This document shows, one piece after another, positions 15,612-23,095 of a DNA stretch of 64,000 bases (positions are counted from its first letter, which is position 1; each line of letters begins with the position of its first letter). Source of the DNA: Lentzea tibetensis (GTDB taxonomy: Bacteria; Actinomycetota; Actinomycetes; Mycobacteriales; Pseudonocardiaceae); NCBI RefSeq assembly GCF_007845675.1, contig NZ_VOBR01000004.1, positions 199,719 through 263,718 on the forward strand. Direction: 5' to 3'. Made by a program: the position numbers and the translations under genes. Below the pieces are notes generated by a model that was not told where the DNA came from, ran no database searches, and saw nothing but the letters and a program-made list of their open reading frames with translations.

Positions 15612-16121
15612 GTGCTGCGTGTTGAACCAATGGTTGGTCTCGAGTGGGCGGGTGCGATCGAATCGACGAACGGCGAACTGGCCGCCACACCGGCCGAGGC
15701 GCGGAGGTCGTGGATCGACCGCGCCGACGAACGACAGGTGCTCGCCTTGTTCGAGGCGGTTCGCAGGATGGAGACGAGCCCGCCGTCGCCGTGGTGGCTG
15801 CGCGCGGTCGCCCGCGGCAAGCTGCCGTCCCGCGCGGCCGGGTACGCGGTCGAGGACGAGGTGACCGAACTGCTCGGCGACCGTCCGGGCTGGGTGTACG
15901 TGCCGTGGGTGAACGCGGGTGAGGTCGGTTACTGGGAGTTCGTGCCGTCGGAGAGCGGCGTCTACGGCCCGGCAGAGCCGACAACGGTGCAGTTCACGGA
16001 CCGGCACCCCGGCTGGGTCGACCTGCTGCCCGCCCACCGAGGGCCCGGTCTGCGGCAGCCGATCGACTTCACGATCGCCGACCTGCGTGCGCAGATCGAG
16101 GACATCGAGCTCATCGCCTAG
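15612..16121 (+). CDS. hypothetical protein
   Basis: A soluble 169-residue protein I cannot place in a family. It is rich in Trp and Pro in its middle part (PSPWWLRAVARGK, GWVYVPWVNAGEVGYWEF) and acidic at its C-terminus, with no signal peptide or membrane helix. GTG 15612 is chosen because GCGGAGG lies 9 nt upstream, whereas the GTG at 15603 directly abuts it. Five bases separate it from trmB, so the two are probably co-transcribed. Confidence 0.7.
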   Translation: MLRVEPMVGLEWAGAIESTNGELAATPAEARRSWIDRADERQVLALFEAVRRMETSPPSPWWLRAVARGKLPSRAAGYAVEDEVTELLGDRPGWVYVPWVNAGEVGYWEFVPSESGVYGPAEPTTVQFTDRHPGWVDLLPAHRGPGLRQPIDFTIADLRAQIEDIELIA

Positions 16122-16126
16122 TCTGT

Positions 16127-16834
16127 ATGGCCGTGACCAGGCCTGAGCACCACCGATCGATCGTCAGCTTCGTCCAGCGCGGTGAGCGCATGACCGTTGG
16201 ACAGGAGCGCGCCTGGGACACCCACTGGGAGAAGCTCGGCGCCGAGGTGAAGACGCTGCCCGACGGGCACCTCGACTTCACGTCGTGGTTCGGCCGCGAA
16301 GCGCCCGTTCTGCTGGAGATCGGCTCCGGCATGGGTGAGACGACGGCGCAGCTCGTCGCGGCCGCGCCCGAGCTGAACTACGTGGCCGTCGAGGTCTACA
16401 AGCCCGGCCTGGCGCAGCTGCTGCTGCGCGCCGAACACCTCGGCGGGCTGGACAACCTGCGGGTGCTGCGCGGCGACGCCGTCGACCTGCTGACCGACCA
16501 CATCGCACCCGGTTCGTTGAGCGGTGCGCGCATCTTCTTCCCGGACCCGTGGCCGAAGAAGAAGCACCACAAGCGCAGGCTGGTGCAGCCGGAGTTCGTG
16601 AAGCTGCTGTCGTCGCGCCTTCAGGAGGGCGCCGTGCTGCACATGGCGACGGACTGGGAGCACTACGCGAACCAGATGCTCGCAGTGTGCTCCGCCGAGC
16701 CGACCTTGGACAACGTGTACGACGGCTGGGCGCCGCGTCCCGATTGGCGGCCGGTGACGAAGTTCGAGCAGCGGGCCGTTGAGGAGGCTCGAATCAGCCA
16801 CGATCTGATGTTCAAGCGGAACAACGTCACCTGA
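16127..16834 (+). CDS. trmB: tRNA (guanine(46)-N7)-methyltransferase
   Basis: A 235-residue TrmB enzyme, which methylates N7 of G46 in the tRNA variable loop using S-adenosylmethionine. Motifs: SAM site LEIGSGMGETT, YVAVEVYKPG, and the family signature FFPDPWPKKKHHKRRLVQ, which binds tRNA and SAM. The N-terminal TRPEHHRSIVSFVQRGERM is usual in actinobacterial TrmB. The start at 16127 lies 5 bp after the preceding gene; a second ATG at 16190 would lose that segment. Confidence 0.95.
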   Translation: MAVTRPEHHRSIVSFVQRGERMTVGQERAWDTHWEKLGAEVKTLPDGHLDFTSWFGREAPVLLEIGSGMGETTAQLVAAAPELNYVAVEVYKPGLAQLLLRAEHLGGLDNLRVLRGDAVDLLTDHIAPGSLSGARIFFPDPWPKKKHHKRRLVQPEFVKLLSSRLQEGAVLHMATDWEHYANQMLAVCSAEPTLDNVYDGWAPRPDWRPVTKFEQRAVEEARISHDLMFKRNNVT

Positions 16835-16841
16835 CCGTGTA

Positions 16842-16859
16842 CTCAAGATGACTCTTGAG
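16842..16859. terminator. short inverted repeat after trmB
   Basis: CTCAAGA (16842-16848) and TCTTGAG (16853-16859) form a perfect 7-bp repeat with a 4-nt spacer, 8 bp past the trmB stop. It could be a weak terminator or an operator for the NOS-like gene 120 bp downstream. Confidence 0.35.
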
Positions 16860-16978
16860 ACTGTCGAGACGAACACACTCCGTCGATATGTCACCCGATT
16901 GGCTGGGACGTGTTGATCACCCGATGTGCCCCGAGTGGCAGTGGCGAGTGAAGCCGTTCCGGCCATAGGTTTCGCGCC

Positions 16979-18088
16979 GTGACCGCAGTTGACCTCGATG
17001 TCGCGGAGGAATTCCTCCGCATGTTCCACGTGGCGCACTCCGAAGCCGGCTCTGTCAGCGCGCGCATCGCGCAGGTGCGCGCCGAGGTCGCCGACACGGG
17101 AACCTACCGCCACACCACCAACGAACTCGCGTACGGCGCGCGCATCGCGCTGCGAGATTCGGGCTGGTGCACGTCCGGCGTTCCCTGGCGCAGACTGAAG
17201 GTGCGCGACCTGCGCGGTTACCGCAACGCCGCGGCGGTCGCCGGCGAATGCGTCGAACACCTGCGGCTCGCGACGAACGAGGGTGAGATCCGGCCGCTCG
17301 TCACGGTCTTCGCACCGGACACGCCCGGCACGCCGGGACCGTGCATCTGGAATGAACAGCTGATCCGCTACGCGGGCTACTCCGACGGCATGGGCGATCC
17401 GCGCTACGCGCAGTTCACCGACACCATGCAGGGCATGGGCTGGGTGCCGCCGGACGACCGCTCGCGCTTCGACTACCTGCCGCTCGTCGTCGAGACCGCG
17501 CACGAGGGCGCCCGCCTGTTCACGATGCCGCGCGAGGTCGTGCACGAGGTGCCGCTGGAGCACCCGGACATCCCCGAGTTCGCCGAACTGGGGCTGCGCT
17601 GGCACTCCACGCCGGTGATCAGCAACATGCGCCTCACCATCGGCGGCATCAACTACCCGGCCGCGCCGTTCAACTCCTGGTTCGTCGGTGCCGAGATCGG
17701 CGCGCGCAGCCTCGCGGACGAAGGCGCCTACGGTGCCGCACGTGAAGTCGCCGAAGCGCTCGGCCTGGACACGTCGTCCGAACGCACGTTGTGGCGCGAT
17801 CTCGCGACGGTGCACCTGAACCGCGCGGTGCTGCACTCGTTCGACAAGGCGCAGGTGACGATCACCGACCACCACGCGGAGGCGCTGCACCGGTTGGCGT
17901 GGCTGCGTTCCCGGCAGAAGCCGTCACCAGCTCGTCCCGCGTTCCGGCTCGATCCCGTTGCGGCGCAACGCGCCCGCACCGGTGGTCCCGCTCGGTTCGC
18001 GCCCGGCGCTGTCGAGGAGACCCGTCCGCACGGCCGGCTCGCCGAGCTCATGCGGTTGCATTCACTTGCAGCAGAGGCCAGTGCTTGA
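16979..18088 (+). CDS. nitric oxide synthase oxygenase homologue, divergent
   Basis: A 369-residue protein matching bacterial NOS oxygenases over residues ~45-300: ELAYGARIALR, IRPLVTVFAPD, IWNEQLIRYAGY, LRWHSTPVISNMRL, YPAAPFNSWFVGAEIGAR (Glu239 at the arginine-binding position), LNRAVLHSF and ITDHH. NOS converts L-Arg to NO and citrulline with haem and a pterin. The proximal loop reads ALRDSGWCTSGVPW: haem ligand Cys64 is present, but the Trp six residues before it is Leu58 and the Arg before it is Trp63. The C-terminal WxWxxPP/HxFH pterin segment is replaced by an unrelated Pro/Arg-rich tail (~305-369). NO synthesis is therefore uncertain. No reductase is adjacent. The GTG start lacks a clear ribosome binding site. 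Confidence 0.82.
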   Translation: MTAVDLDVAEEFLRMFHVAHSEAGSVSARIAQVRAEVADTGTYRHTTNELAYGARIALRDSGWCTSGVPWRRLKVRDLRGYRNAAAVAGECVEHLRLATNEGEIRPLVTVFAPDTPGTPGPCIWNEQLIRYAGYSDGMGDPRYAQFTDTMQGMGWVPPDDRSRFDYLPLVVETAHEGARLFTMPREVVHEVPLEHPDIPEFAELGLRWHSTPVISNMRLTIGGINYPAAPFNSWFVGAEIGARSLADEGAYGAAREVAEALGLDTSSERTLWRDLATVHLNRAVLHSFDKAQVTITDHHAEALHRLAWLRSRQKPSPARPAFRLDPVAAQRARTGGPARFAPGAVEETRPHGRLAELMRLHSLAAEASA

Positions 18089-18115
18089 CTTCCCCATCAA
18101 CCACTGGCTCCCGCT

Positions 18116-18217
18116 TCAGCGCTGCTGCGAGTCGACGATCACGCCCGAAAGTGCCATCAGGGCAAGAACAACCAAACCGGCCACCGCAGCGACCCAGGTG
18201 AGCACAATCCCGAACAT
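18116..18217 (-). CDS. small single-helix membrane protein (33 aa)
   Basis: A short frame from ATG 18217 encodes a 33-residue peptide with one hydrophobic stretch (TWVAAVAGLVVLALMALSGV) and the tail IVDSQQR. GGAGG lies 5 nt upstream of the ATG. It is convergent with the NOS-like gene. The ribosome binding site and the clean helix support translation; function unknown. Confidence 0.5.
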   Translation of the reverse strand: MFGIVLTWVAAVAGLVVLALMALSGVIVDSQQR

Positions 18218-18384
18218 CGCATCCTCCGTTCCCCGAACTTCTGACTCCAGAGTGAGCTGCGCACACGTCATCCGGCATCCACCAGGAGGGTTGTTTCCGC
18301 AGGTCGCTGGATCAGCCTTCTGGCTGATGCGGTAACCGACCCAGGTACGACGCACGATCAGTCCTGAGCATTTACCGTGTTCGC

Positions 18385-19560
18385 GTGACGAGCCCCGATC
18401 TGAGCTGGCGCAGCCTCGCGAGACGGCAGTGGCCGCTGGCCCTGATCCTGCTGGCCTTCCTGTTAATCGAGGTCACGGGCTTCTCGTCCGCCGAACCGGA
18501 ACTGTGGTGGCAGGTACCGGGTTCGCTGGTGATGATCGCGCTGGCGGTGCTCGCGCCGCGTCGTCCGTTCGACGCCGCGCTCGCCGCGAGCGCCACACTG
18601 CTGGCGAGCTCGGTGTTGCTGAAGTGGTTGCAGGTCGCGCCGACGCCGCAGTTCTTCGTCAGCGGAGCCGTTCTGACCGAAACCGCGGCGGCGATGGCCA
18701 TCATCGCGTTCGTGGTTCGTCAAGCCACGCCACGGCGTGCGGTCATCGGAACAGTTGTCGTGGTGGAAGGAATGGCCGTCGCGGAGGTGCTTCGGTCCAA
18801 CTACGACCTGGTGCACTACGGCTATCGCGGTTCCTTCGACCAGTACTACTTCGGCGGCACCTTGATGCTCGTGCTGTCCGTCGGGACGGGACTGTACTTC
18901 CGCGCCCGTGACCGGGAACGCTCGAAGTCCGTCGAGCTGCAGGTCACCGAGGCGCAGCACGCGGAACGGATGGCGCTGGCGCGCGAGCTGCACGACGTCG
19001 TCGCGCACTACGTCACGGCCATCGTCGTGCATTCGCAGGCGGGACAGGTGAATCCCCAGGCCGCGATGCAGGTGCTGCCGGTGATCACCCACAGCGGCAA
19101 CGAGGCGCTCACCGCGATGCGCAGGCTGGTCGGCACGTTGCGCGGCAGCGAGCCCGCTGGTTCGTCAGGTGCCAACACCACCAGCGACCTGGCGGACGAC
19201 GTGCGCGGGCTGGCCGAGGAGTCCGGCCAGCCGGTGCGCCTGTCGTTCGACCTCGCCGAGCAGGTGCCACCCGAGCTCGGCAGGTCGGTGCTGCGGTTGG
19301 TGCAGGAGTCGCTGACCAACGCGCGCAAGCACGGCACCGACGTGTCCGCGGTGGACGTCAGTCTGTCCACAAGGGATGGAAACGTGCACGTGCTGGTGCA
19401 GGACAACGGAAACGGCCAGCAGCACGCACCGGTCGGCGGATCGGGCGGCTACGGACTGGTCGGCATGCGCGAGCGGGTCGAGCTGCTCGGCGGAACGTTC
19501 CACGCGGGCAGGCGGCAGCCGCGCGGCTGGGAAGTCAGGGCTTCGTTGCCGATCGCCTAG
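18385..19560 (+). CDS. NarL-type sensor histidine kinase, orphan
   Basis: A 391-residue membrane kinase. The N-terminal ~175 residues hold about five hydrophobic segments, then a HisKA_3 dimerisation domain with phospho-acceptor His203 in ARELHDVVAHYV, and a HATPase domain (LVQESLTNARKHG, VQDNGNG, GYGLVGMRERV). It should phosphorylate a NarL/LuxR-type regulator, but none is adjacent; the nearest one (23981) has its own kinase. The GTG start is supported by the directly following hydrophobic region. Signal unknown. Confidence 0.88.
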   Translation: MTSPDLSWRSLARRQWPLALILLAFLLIEVTGFSSAEPELWWQVPGSLVMIALAVLAPRRPFDAALAASATLLASSVLLKWLQVAPTPQFFVSGAVLTETAAAMAIIAFVVRQATPRRAVIGTVVVVEGMAVAEVLRSNYDLVHYGYRGSFDQYYFGGTLMLVLSVGTGLYFRARDRERSKSVELQVTEAQHAERMALARELHDVVAHYVTAIVVHSQAGQVNPQAAMQVLPVITHSGNEALTAMRRLVGTLRGSEPAGSSGANTTSDLADDVRGLAEESGQPVRLSFDLAEQVPPELGRSVLRLVQESLTNARKHGTDVSAVDVSLSTRDGNVHVLVQDNGNGQQHAPVGGSGGYGLVGMRERVELLGGTFHAGRRQPRGWEVRASLPIA

Positions 19561-19630
19561 GCGGCTTCGGCGTCGCGGGCTTCTGCGCGCGCCTGAAGTC
19601 ACCACGAGACGTGCAGGGCTTCTTCGACAT
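19535..19630 (-). CDS. small basic peptide (31 aa), candidate
   Basis: ATG 19630 is preceded by a near-perfect AGGAGG 7 nt upstream. It encodes 31 residues, strongly basic and proline-rich (MSKKPCTSRGDFRRAQ, then KPATPKPPRR) with a single Cys at position 6. Its end overlaps the 3' end of the kinase gene by 26 nt on the other strand. I do not recognise a family. The ribosome binding site is the main support. Confidence 0.42.
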   Translation of the reverse strand: MSKKPCTSRGDFRRAQKPATPKPPRRSATKP

Positions 19631-19696
19631 GTAGTGCACCTCCTGCTCAGTCTGTTCGATCTTGAAGACGCGTGTGTTACCCCGTGGTTGCACGAA

Positions 19697-19725
19697 GGGC
19701 CCGCCGCGTGCGTCGCGGCGGGCCC
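19697..19725 (+). terminator. perfect 12-bp hairpin downstream of the sensor kinase
   Basis: GGGCCCGCCGCG (19697-19708) pairs exactly with CGCGGCGGGCCC (19714-19725) around a 5-nt loop. No T-run follows. It probably ends the kinase transcript. Confidence 0.65.
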
Positions 19726-19773
19726 CTCGGTTGGGGTGAAGTGTGAGTGCCGGGGGCGGACCCTGGGGGTCGG

Positions 19774-19797
19774 CCCGTCCCCGACGAGACGGGTTTT
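19774..19797 (+). terminator. terminator-like hairpin with T-run
   Basis: CCCGTC (19774-19779) and GACGGG (19788-19793) form a 6-bp stem directly followed by TTTT. It lies 62 bp before the amidohydrolase start and may be a second terminator or a leader attenuator. Confidence 0.4.
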
Positions 19798-19858
19798 CCC
19801 GCGCCGCCGAGAACCCACACCTGAAAGTGAGCCAGCTCACAATGGCAGGATTAGGCGC

Positions 19859-21163
19859 ATGTCGTTTCGCCTGCACGCTCCGGTCGTCCTGCCCTGCGAC
19901 GCGTCCTGCACCGTGCTGCGCGACGCGGTCGTCGACGTGGTCGACGGACGGATCGCGTTCGTCGGTCCCGCCGCGGACGCGCCCGCGTTCGACGGCGAGG
20001 TCAGGCGGCTGAGCGGCATCCTGCTGCCCGGCCTGATCAACTCGCACGCGCACAGCCCGATGACCGTCCTGCGCGGACTGGGCAGCGACCTGCCGCTGCT
20101 GCGCTGGCTGCGCGAGGCGATGTGGCCCGCCGAGGCGCAGATGAACGGAGCCGACGTGCGCACCGGCATGCTGCTCGGCGCCGTCGAGATGCTGCGGCAC
20201 GGCGTCACGACCAGCGCGGAGATGTACTTCTACGGCGAGGAACTGGTCTCGGCAGTGCTCGAGGCGGGCTCGCGCGTCGTGTTCGGCAGCGCGATCCTCG
20301 ACCTGCCCGGCATGCCGTGGCGCCCGATGACCGAGGTGATCACCAAGTGGATCGACGCGGACGGTCTGCGGTTCGGGCCGGGCGAGCGGATCGAGGTCGG
20401 CTACGGCCCGCACTCGGCGTACATGCTGACGCCGGAGATGCTGAGCGAGATCGCCGACGAGGCCCGCGCCCGCGGTGCGTTGATGCAGATCCACGTGGCC
20501 GAGGCCCCGGACGAGGACATCGCGCAGCGCGAGGCGCACGGGTCGGTTCCGCGCCTGCTGGCTTCGGCAGGCGTGCTGGGCGGGCGCGTGCTGTCCGCGC
20601 ACTCGGTGCACCTGTCGCCCGAGGACATCAAGATCTACGCGTCGCACGGCGTCGGTGTCGCGCACTGCCCAGGCTCCAACGGGAAGCTCGCGTCCGGCAT
20701 CGCGCCCGTGTCCGCGATGCTCGAGGCCGGCGTGTCGGTCGGGCTCGGGACCGACGGGCCCGCGTCCAACGACGACCTCGACCTGTTCGAGGAGATGCGA
20801 CTCGCCGCCCTGTTCGCCCGCGTGTCCTCGATGGACGCGTCCGCTCTGGGCGCTGCCGGTGCGTTGTTGATGGCCACCCGTGGCGGTGCCGCTGCGCTCG
20901 GCCGGACCGACATCGGGTCGTTGACCAGCGGTTACTGGGCTGATCTCGTGCACATCGACGCCGACGACCCGGCCTTCGCCGTGGGGCTCGACGCGCCCGA
21001 TGCGCAGCTGCTCGCGAACCTCGTGTGGGGGTCCGGGTCGCGGCGGGTGACCGACGTGTGGGTTGCCGGTGAGCAGGTTGTCGCCGGTGGGGAGTCGACC
21101 AAGGTGGACCGCGTCGAGGCTCAGCGCAACGTCGGCGTGGTGGCGGCGCGGCTGCGCGCCTGA
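19859..21163 (+). CDS. amidohydrolase (SAH/guanine deaminase-like)
   Basis: A 434-residue metal-dependent deaminase of the TRZ/ATZ group. The metal motif HxH is in INSHAHSPM; further ligands lie in IHVAEAPDED and AHSVHLSPED, and the last Asp in LGTDGPASNDDLDLFEEM, a signature of S-adenosylhomocysteine/methylthioadenosine and guanine-type deaminases. It would deaminate a purine nucleoside or related heterocycle in the cytoplasm. ATG 19859 is chosen because the longer frame crosses the terminators and the kinase gene. Confidence 0.9.
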   Translation: MSFRLHAPVVLPCDASCTVLRDAVVDVVDGRIAFVGPAADAPAFDGEVRRLSGILLPGLINSHAHSPMTVLRGLGSDLPLLRWLREAMWPAEAQMNGADVRTGMLLGAVEMLRHGVTTSAEMYFYGEELVSAVLEAGSRVVFGSAILDLPGMPWRPMTEVITKWIDADGLRFGPGERIEVGYGPHSAYMLTPEMLSEIADEARARGALMQIHVAEAPDEDIAQREAHGSVPRLLASAGVLGGRVLSAHSVHLSPEDIKIYASHGVGVAHCPGSNGKLASGIAPVSAMLEAGVSVGLGTDGPASNDDLDLFEEMRLAALFARVSSMDASALGAAGALLMATRGGAAALGRTDIGSLTSGYWADLVHIDADDPAFAVGLDAPDAQLLANLVWGSGSRRVTDVWVAGEQVVAGGESTKVDRVEAQRNVGVVAARLRA

Positions 21164-21164
21164 G

Positions 21165-21215
21165 TTGTCCACAGGTGGCGAGTTATCCACAGGTTGGTCA
21201 ACAACCTGTGGTCAA
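21165..21215. promoter_or_regulatory. DnaA-box cluster with 9-bp inverted repeat
   Basis: TTGTCCACA (21165-21173) and TTATCCACA (21183-21191) match the DnaA box consensus, and TGTGGTCAA (21207-21215) is an opposite-strand near-match. CCACAGGTT (21187-21195) and AACCTGTGG (21203-21211) form a perfect inverted repeat that could also terminate the amidohydrolase transcript. No dnaA or dnaN is near, so this is not oriC. Confidence 0.55.
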
Positions 21216-21303
21216 CCTGTTACTGACGGTAGACTGGAGCAGGGACGCCCCCCAGGGAGGGCGGGGGGCTGCCCGGCCGGCGAAAGGCCTTGCGGCGTTG
21301 CCG

Positions 21304-22101
21304 TCAGGCGGGGAAGAAGCGAGACAGCACGGTAGCCAGCCCGTCCTCCAGCACGGTGTCGGTCACCGAGTCGGCAGCAGCCTGAACGGTCGCAGGTGCC
21401 TGCCCCATGGCAACCCCGTGCGCCGCCCACCGCAACATCTCGACGTCGTTGTGCCCGTCCCCAACGGCGAGCGTGTCACCGGCCGCCACCCCGAGGTGCA
21501 CCCGCAACTCCTCGAGAGCGGACCCCTTGGTCACCCCAGGCGGCACCGCGGTCAACCACGGCTCGGTGTGATCAACGGTCCAGGCCACAGAGGGCAACTC
21601 GAGGTCCCGCACCGCGAACGCCAGCTCCTCGGGCGTCCGGTCGTGCCACCGCACCACGAGCCGAGGCGTGGCGACCGCGGCCAGCTCTGAGAACGTCCCG
21701 AGAGTCACGACACCCCACAGGTCGCCCGTGCGGAACCGCCCCAGGGACATGTTCCCGACCCCGGTCTGCTCAACGGCGAAAACGGCCCCTGGCAACAGTT
21801 CCCGCAGAGCGGCGATGGTGGGCCCAGGCGAGAACGTGGTGCGCCGCAGCACGGCGCGAGACCCGCGGTCCCACCACACGGCTCCGTTGGAGCACAGCGA
21901 GATCCCCGGCAGGTCCAGTTGGTCGGCGATGGGGGTGGTGCCGATCAACGACCGCCCGGTGCACAACACGACGTGCGTGCCATGGGCGGCCGCGCGGGTG
22001 ATGGCCGAGTGCACGGCCGGGGCGATGTCGTTGGTGCCGCTGCGCGCGAGGGTGCCGTCGATGTCGAGAGCGACGAGCCGGGGTCTCCAGTTCACTGGCA
22101 C
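21304..22101 (-). CDS. HAD-IIB (Cof-type) phosphatase
   Basis: A 265-residue Cof/YbiV-like HAD phosphatase. Motif I is LVALDIDGTLARS, motif II VVLCTGRS, the motif III Lys lies in PPGVTKGSALEEL, and motif IV is AVGDGHNDVEML. The large C2 cap sits between motifs II and III. The family dephosphorylates sugar phosphates or flavin/vitamin precursors. The GTG start at 22101 has no good ribosome binding site, suggesting a leaderless mRNA; GTG 22095 is an alternative. It is divergent from the TetR operon and shares its operator region. Confidence 0.9.
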   Translation of the reverse strand: MPVNWRPRLVALDIDGTLARSGTNDIAPAVHSAITRAAAHGTHVVLCTGRSLIGTTPIADQLDLPGISLCSNGAVWWDRGSRAVLRRTTFSPGPTIAALRELLPGAVFAVEQTGVGNMSLGRFRTGDLWGVVTLGTFSELAAVATPRLVVRWHDRTPEELAFAVRDLELPSVAWTVDHTEPWLTAVPPGVTKGSALEELRVHLGVAAGDTLAVGDGHNDVEMLRWAAHGVAMGQAPATVQAAADSVTDTVLEDGLATVLSRFFPA

Positions 22102-22115
22102 AAGACTATGCGACG

Positions 22116-22139
22116 GTTAGTGAATTGTGGTTCACTAAC
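22116..22139. promoter_or_regulatory. perfect 9-bp inverted repeat, TetR operator candidate
   Basis: GTTAGTGAA (22116-22124) and TTCACTAAC (22131-22139) are exact reverse complements with a 6-nt spacer, centred 15 bp before the GTG start of the TetR gene and 26 bp from the start of the divergent HAD gene. This is the expected geometry for autoregulation. Confidence 0.7.
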
Positions 22140-22142
22140 GGC

Positions 22143-22670
22143 GTGGCACGACCGCGCAGCATCACCGATGAGCGCATCTTGGACGCGTTGGCCCTGGTCA
22201 TCGACCGGAAAGGGCCCGAGTTCACGATCGCGGACGTCGCGCGGGAGGCACAAGTGAGCGTGGGCGCGGTTGCGAAGCGGTTCGGGTCGAAGAGCGGGTT
22301 GCTGCAGGCGTTGACGAAGGCCGGCACGGAGACGGTCGTCCGGAGGATGCGCGAAGCCGGCAGTGTCCGGCTGGCGCTGCTCACCTGGTTCGACCGGCTC
22401 GCGGACCCCGAGGTCGCGACGAACAACCTCGCGCAGCTGGGGGTCGACCTCATCGATCCCGAGCTGAGGGCGTTGCTCGGCAAGCACTACGCCGCGCTCG
22501 AGGACGAGCTGGAAGTGCTGTGCCGCGAGGAAGAGCTCCCAGGCAACGCGGCGCGGGTGCTGGCCGCGCTCGTCTACGGGATCTCGATGGACTGGTCGGT
22601 ACGACCGAGAGGCGAGCTGGTGCGACGGATCGAGGAAGACATCGACAGCGTGTTGGAGGGGTGGCGCTGA
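22143..22670 (+). CDS. TetR family transcriptional regulator
   Basis: A 175-residue regulator. The N-terminal helix-turn-helix (ITDERILDALALVIDR, then FTIADVAREAQVSVGAVAKRFGSK) is of TetR type; the remainder is the helical ligand-binding domain. GTG 22143 is chosen, since an earlier TTG would run through the inverted repeat. Its stop overlaps the start of the PPOX gene (TGATG), so it heads a three-gene operon with PPOX and SDR genes that it probably represses. Confidence 0.88.
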   Translation: MARPRSITDERILDALALVIDRKGPEFTIADVAREAQVSVGAVAKRFGSKSGLLQALTKAGTETVVRRMREAGSVRLALLTWFDRLADPEVATNNLAQLGVDLIDPELRALLGKHYAALEDELEVLCREEELPGNAARVLAALVYGISMDWSVRPRGELVRRIEEDIDSVLEGWR

Positions 22671-23095
22671 TGGCGACGTGGCAGGAGTTCGAGCGGCAGG
22701 CGCCGGAACTCGCGAAGGCGGTGCGCCACCGGTTCGACCGGGACAAGCACAAGTTGCTGGCCACGGTCCGCAAGGACGGGGCGCCGCGGATCACCGGCAT
22801 CGAGACGGTGTTCGAGGACGGTCAGCTGAGGGTCGGCAGCATGGCCGACTCGTGGAAGTCCCGCGACCTGAAGCGGGATCCGCGGTTCGCACTGCACAGC
22901 ACCAGTTCCGACCAGACCATGACCGACGGCGACGCGCGCATCAGCGGCACCATGGCGCTGCACAGCTCGTCGGACGACGCGGACACGTTCACCGCGGACA
23001 TCACCGAAGCAGTGACGATCACCGTCGAGGGGAACGAACTGGTGATCGTCTCTTGGCACGAGGGAAAGGGAGTCAGCCGTGCCGTCAGGACCTGA
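22670..23095 (+). CDS. PPOX-family flavoprotein
   Basis: A 141-residue pyridoxamine-5'-phosphate-oxidase-like split-barrel protein. KHKLLATVRKDGAPRITGIE resembles the FMN-binding barrel of the family, and SWKSRDLKRDPRFALHS is a typical second strand pair. It starts within the TetR stop codon (TGATG) and overlaps the SDR gene by 17 bp, so translation is coupled. Probably a small oxidoreductase or flavin/haem-binding protein; substrate unknown. Confidence 0.82.
   Translation: MATWQEFERQAPELAKAVRHRFDRDKHKLLATVRKDGAPRITGIETVFEDGQLRVGSMADSWKSRDLKRDPRFALHSTSSDQTMTDGDARISGTMALHSSSDDADTFTADITEAVTITVEGNELVIVSWHEGKGVSRAVRT

Noticed and set aside
19535-19630. A mycofactocin-type precursor peptide
   Set aside because: The MftA-type C-terminus (IDGxCGVY-like) is absent and no radical-SAM partner is nearby.
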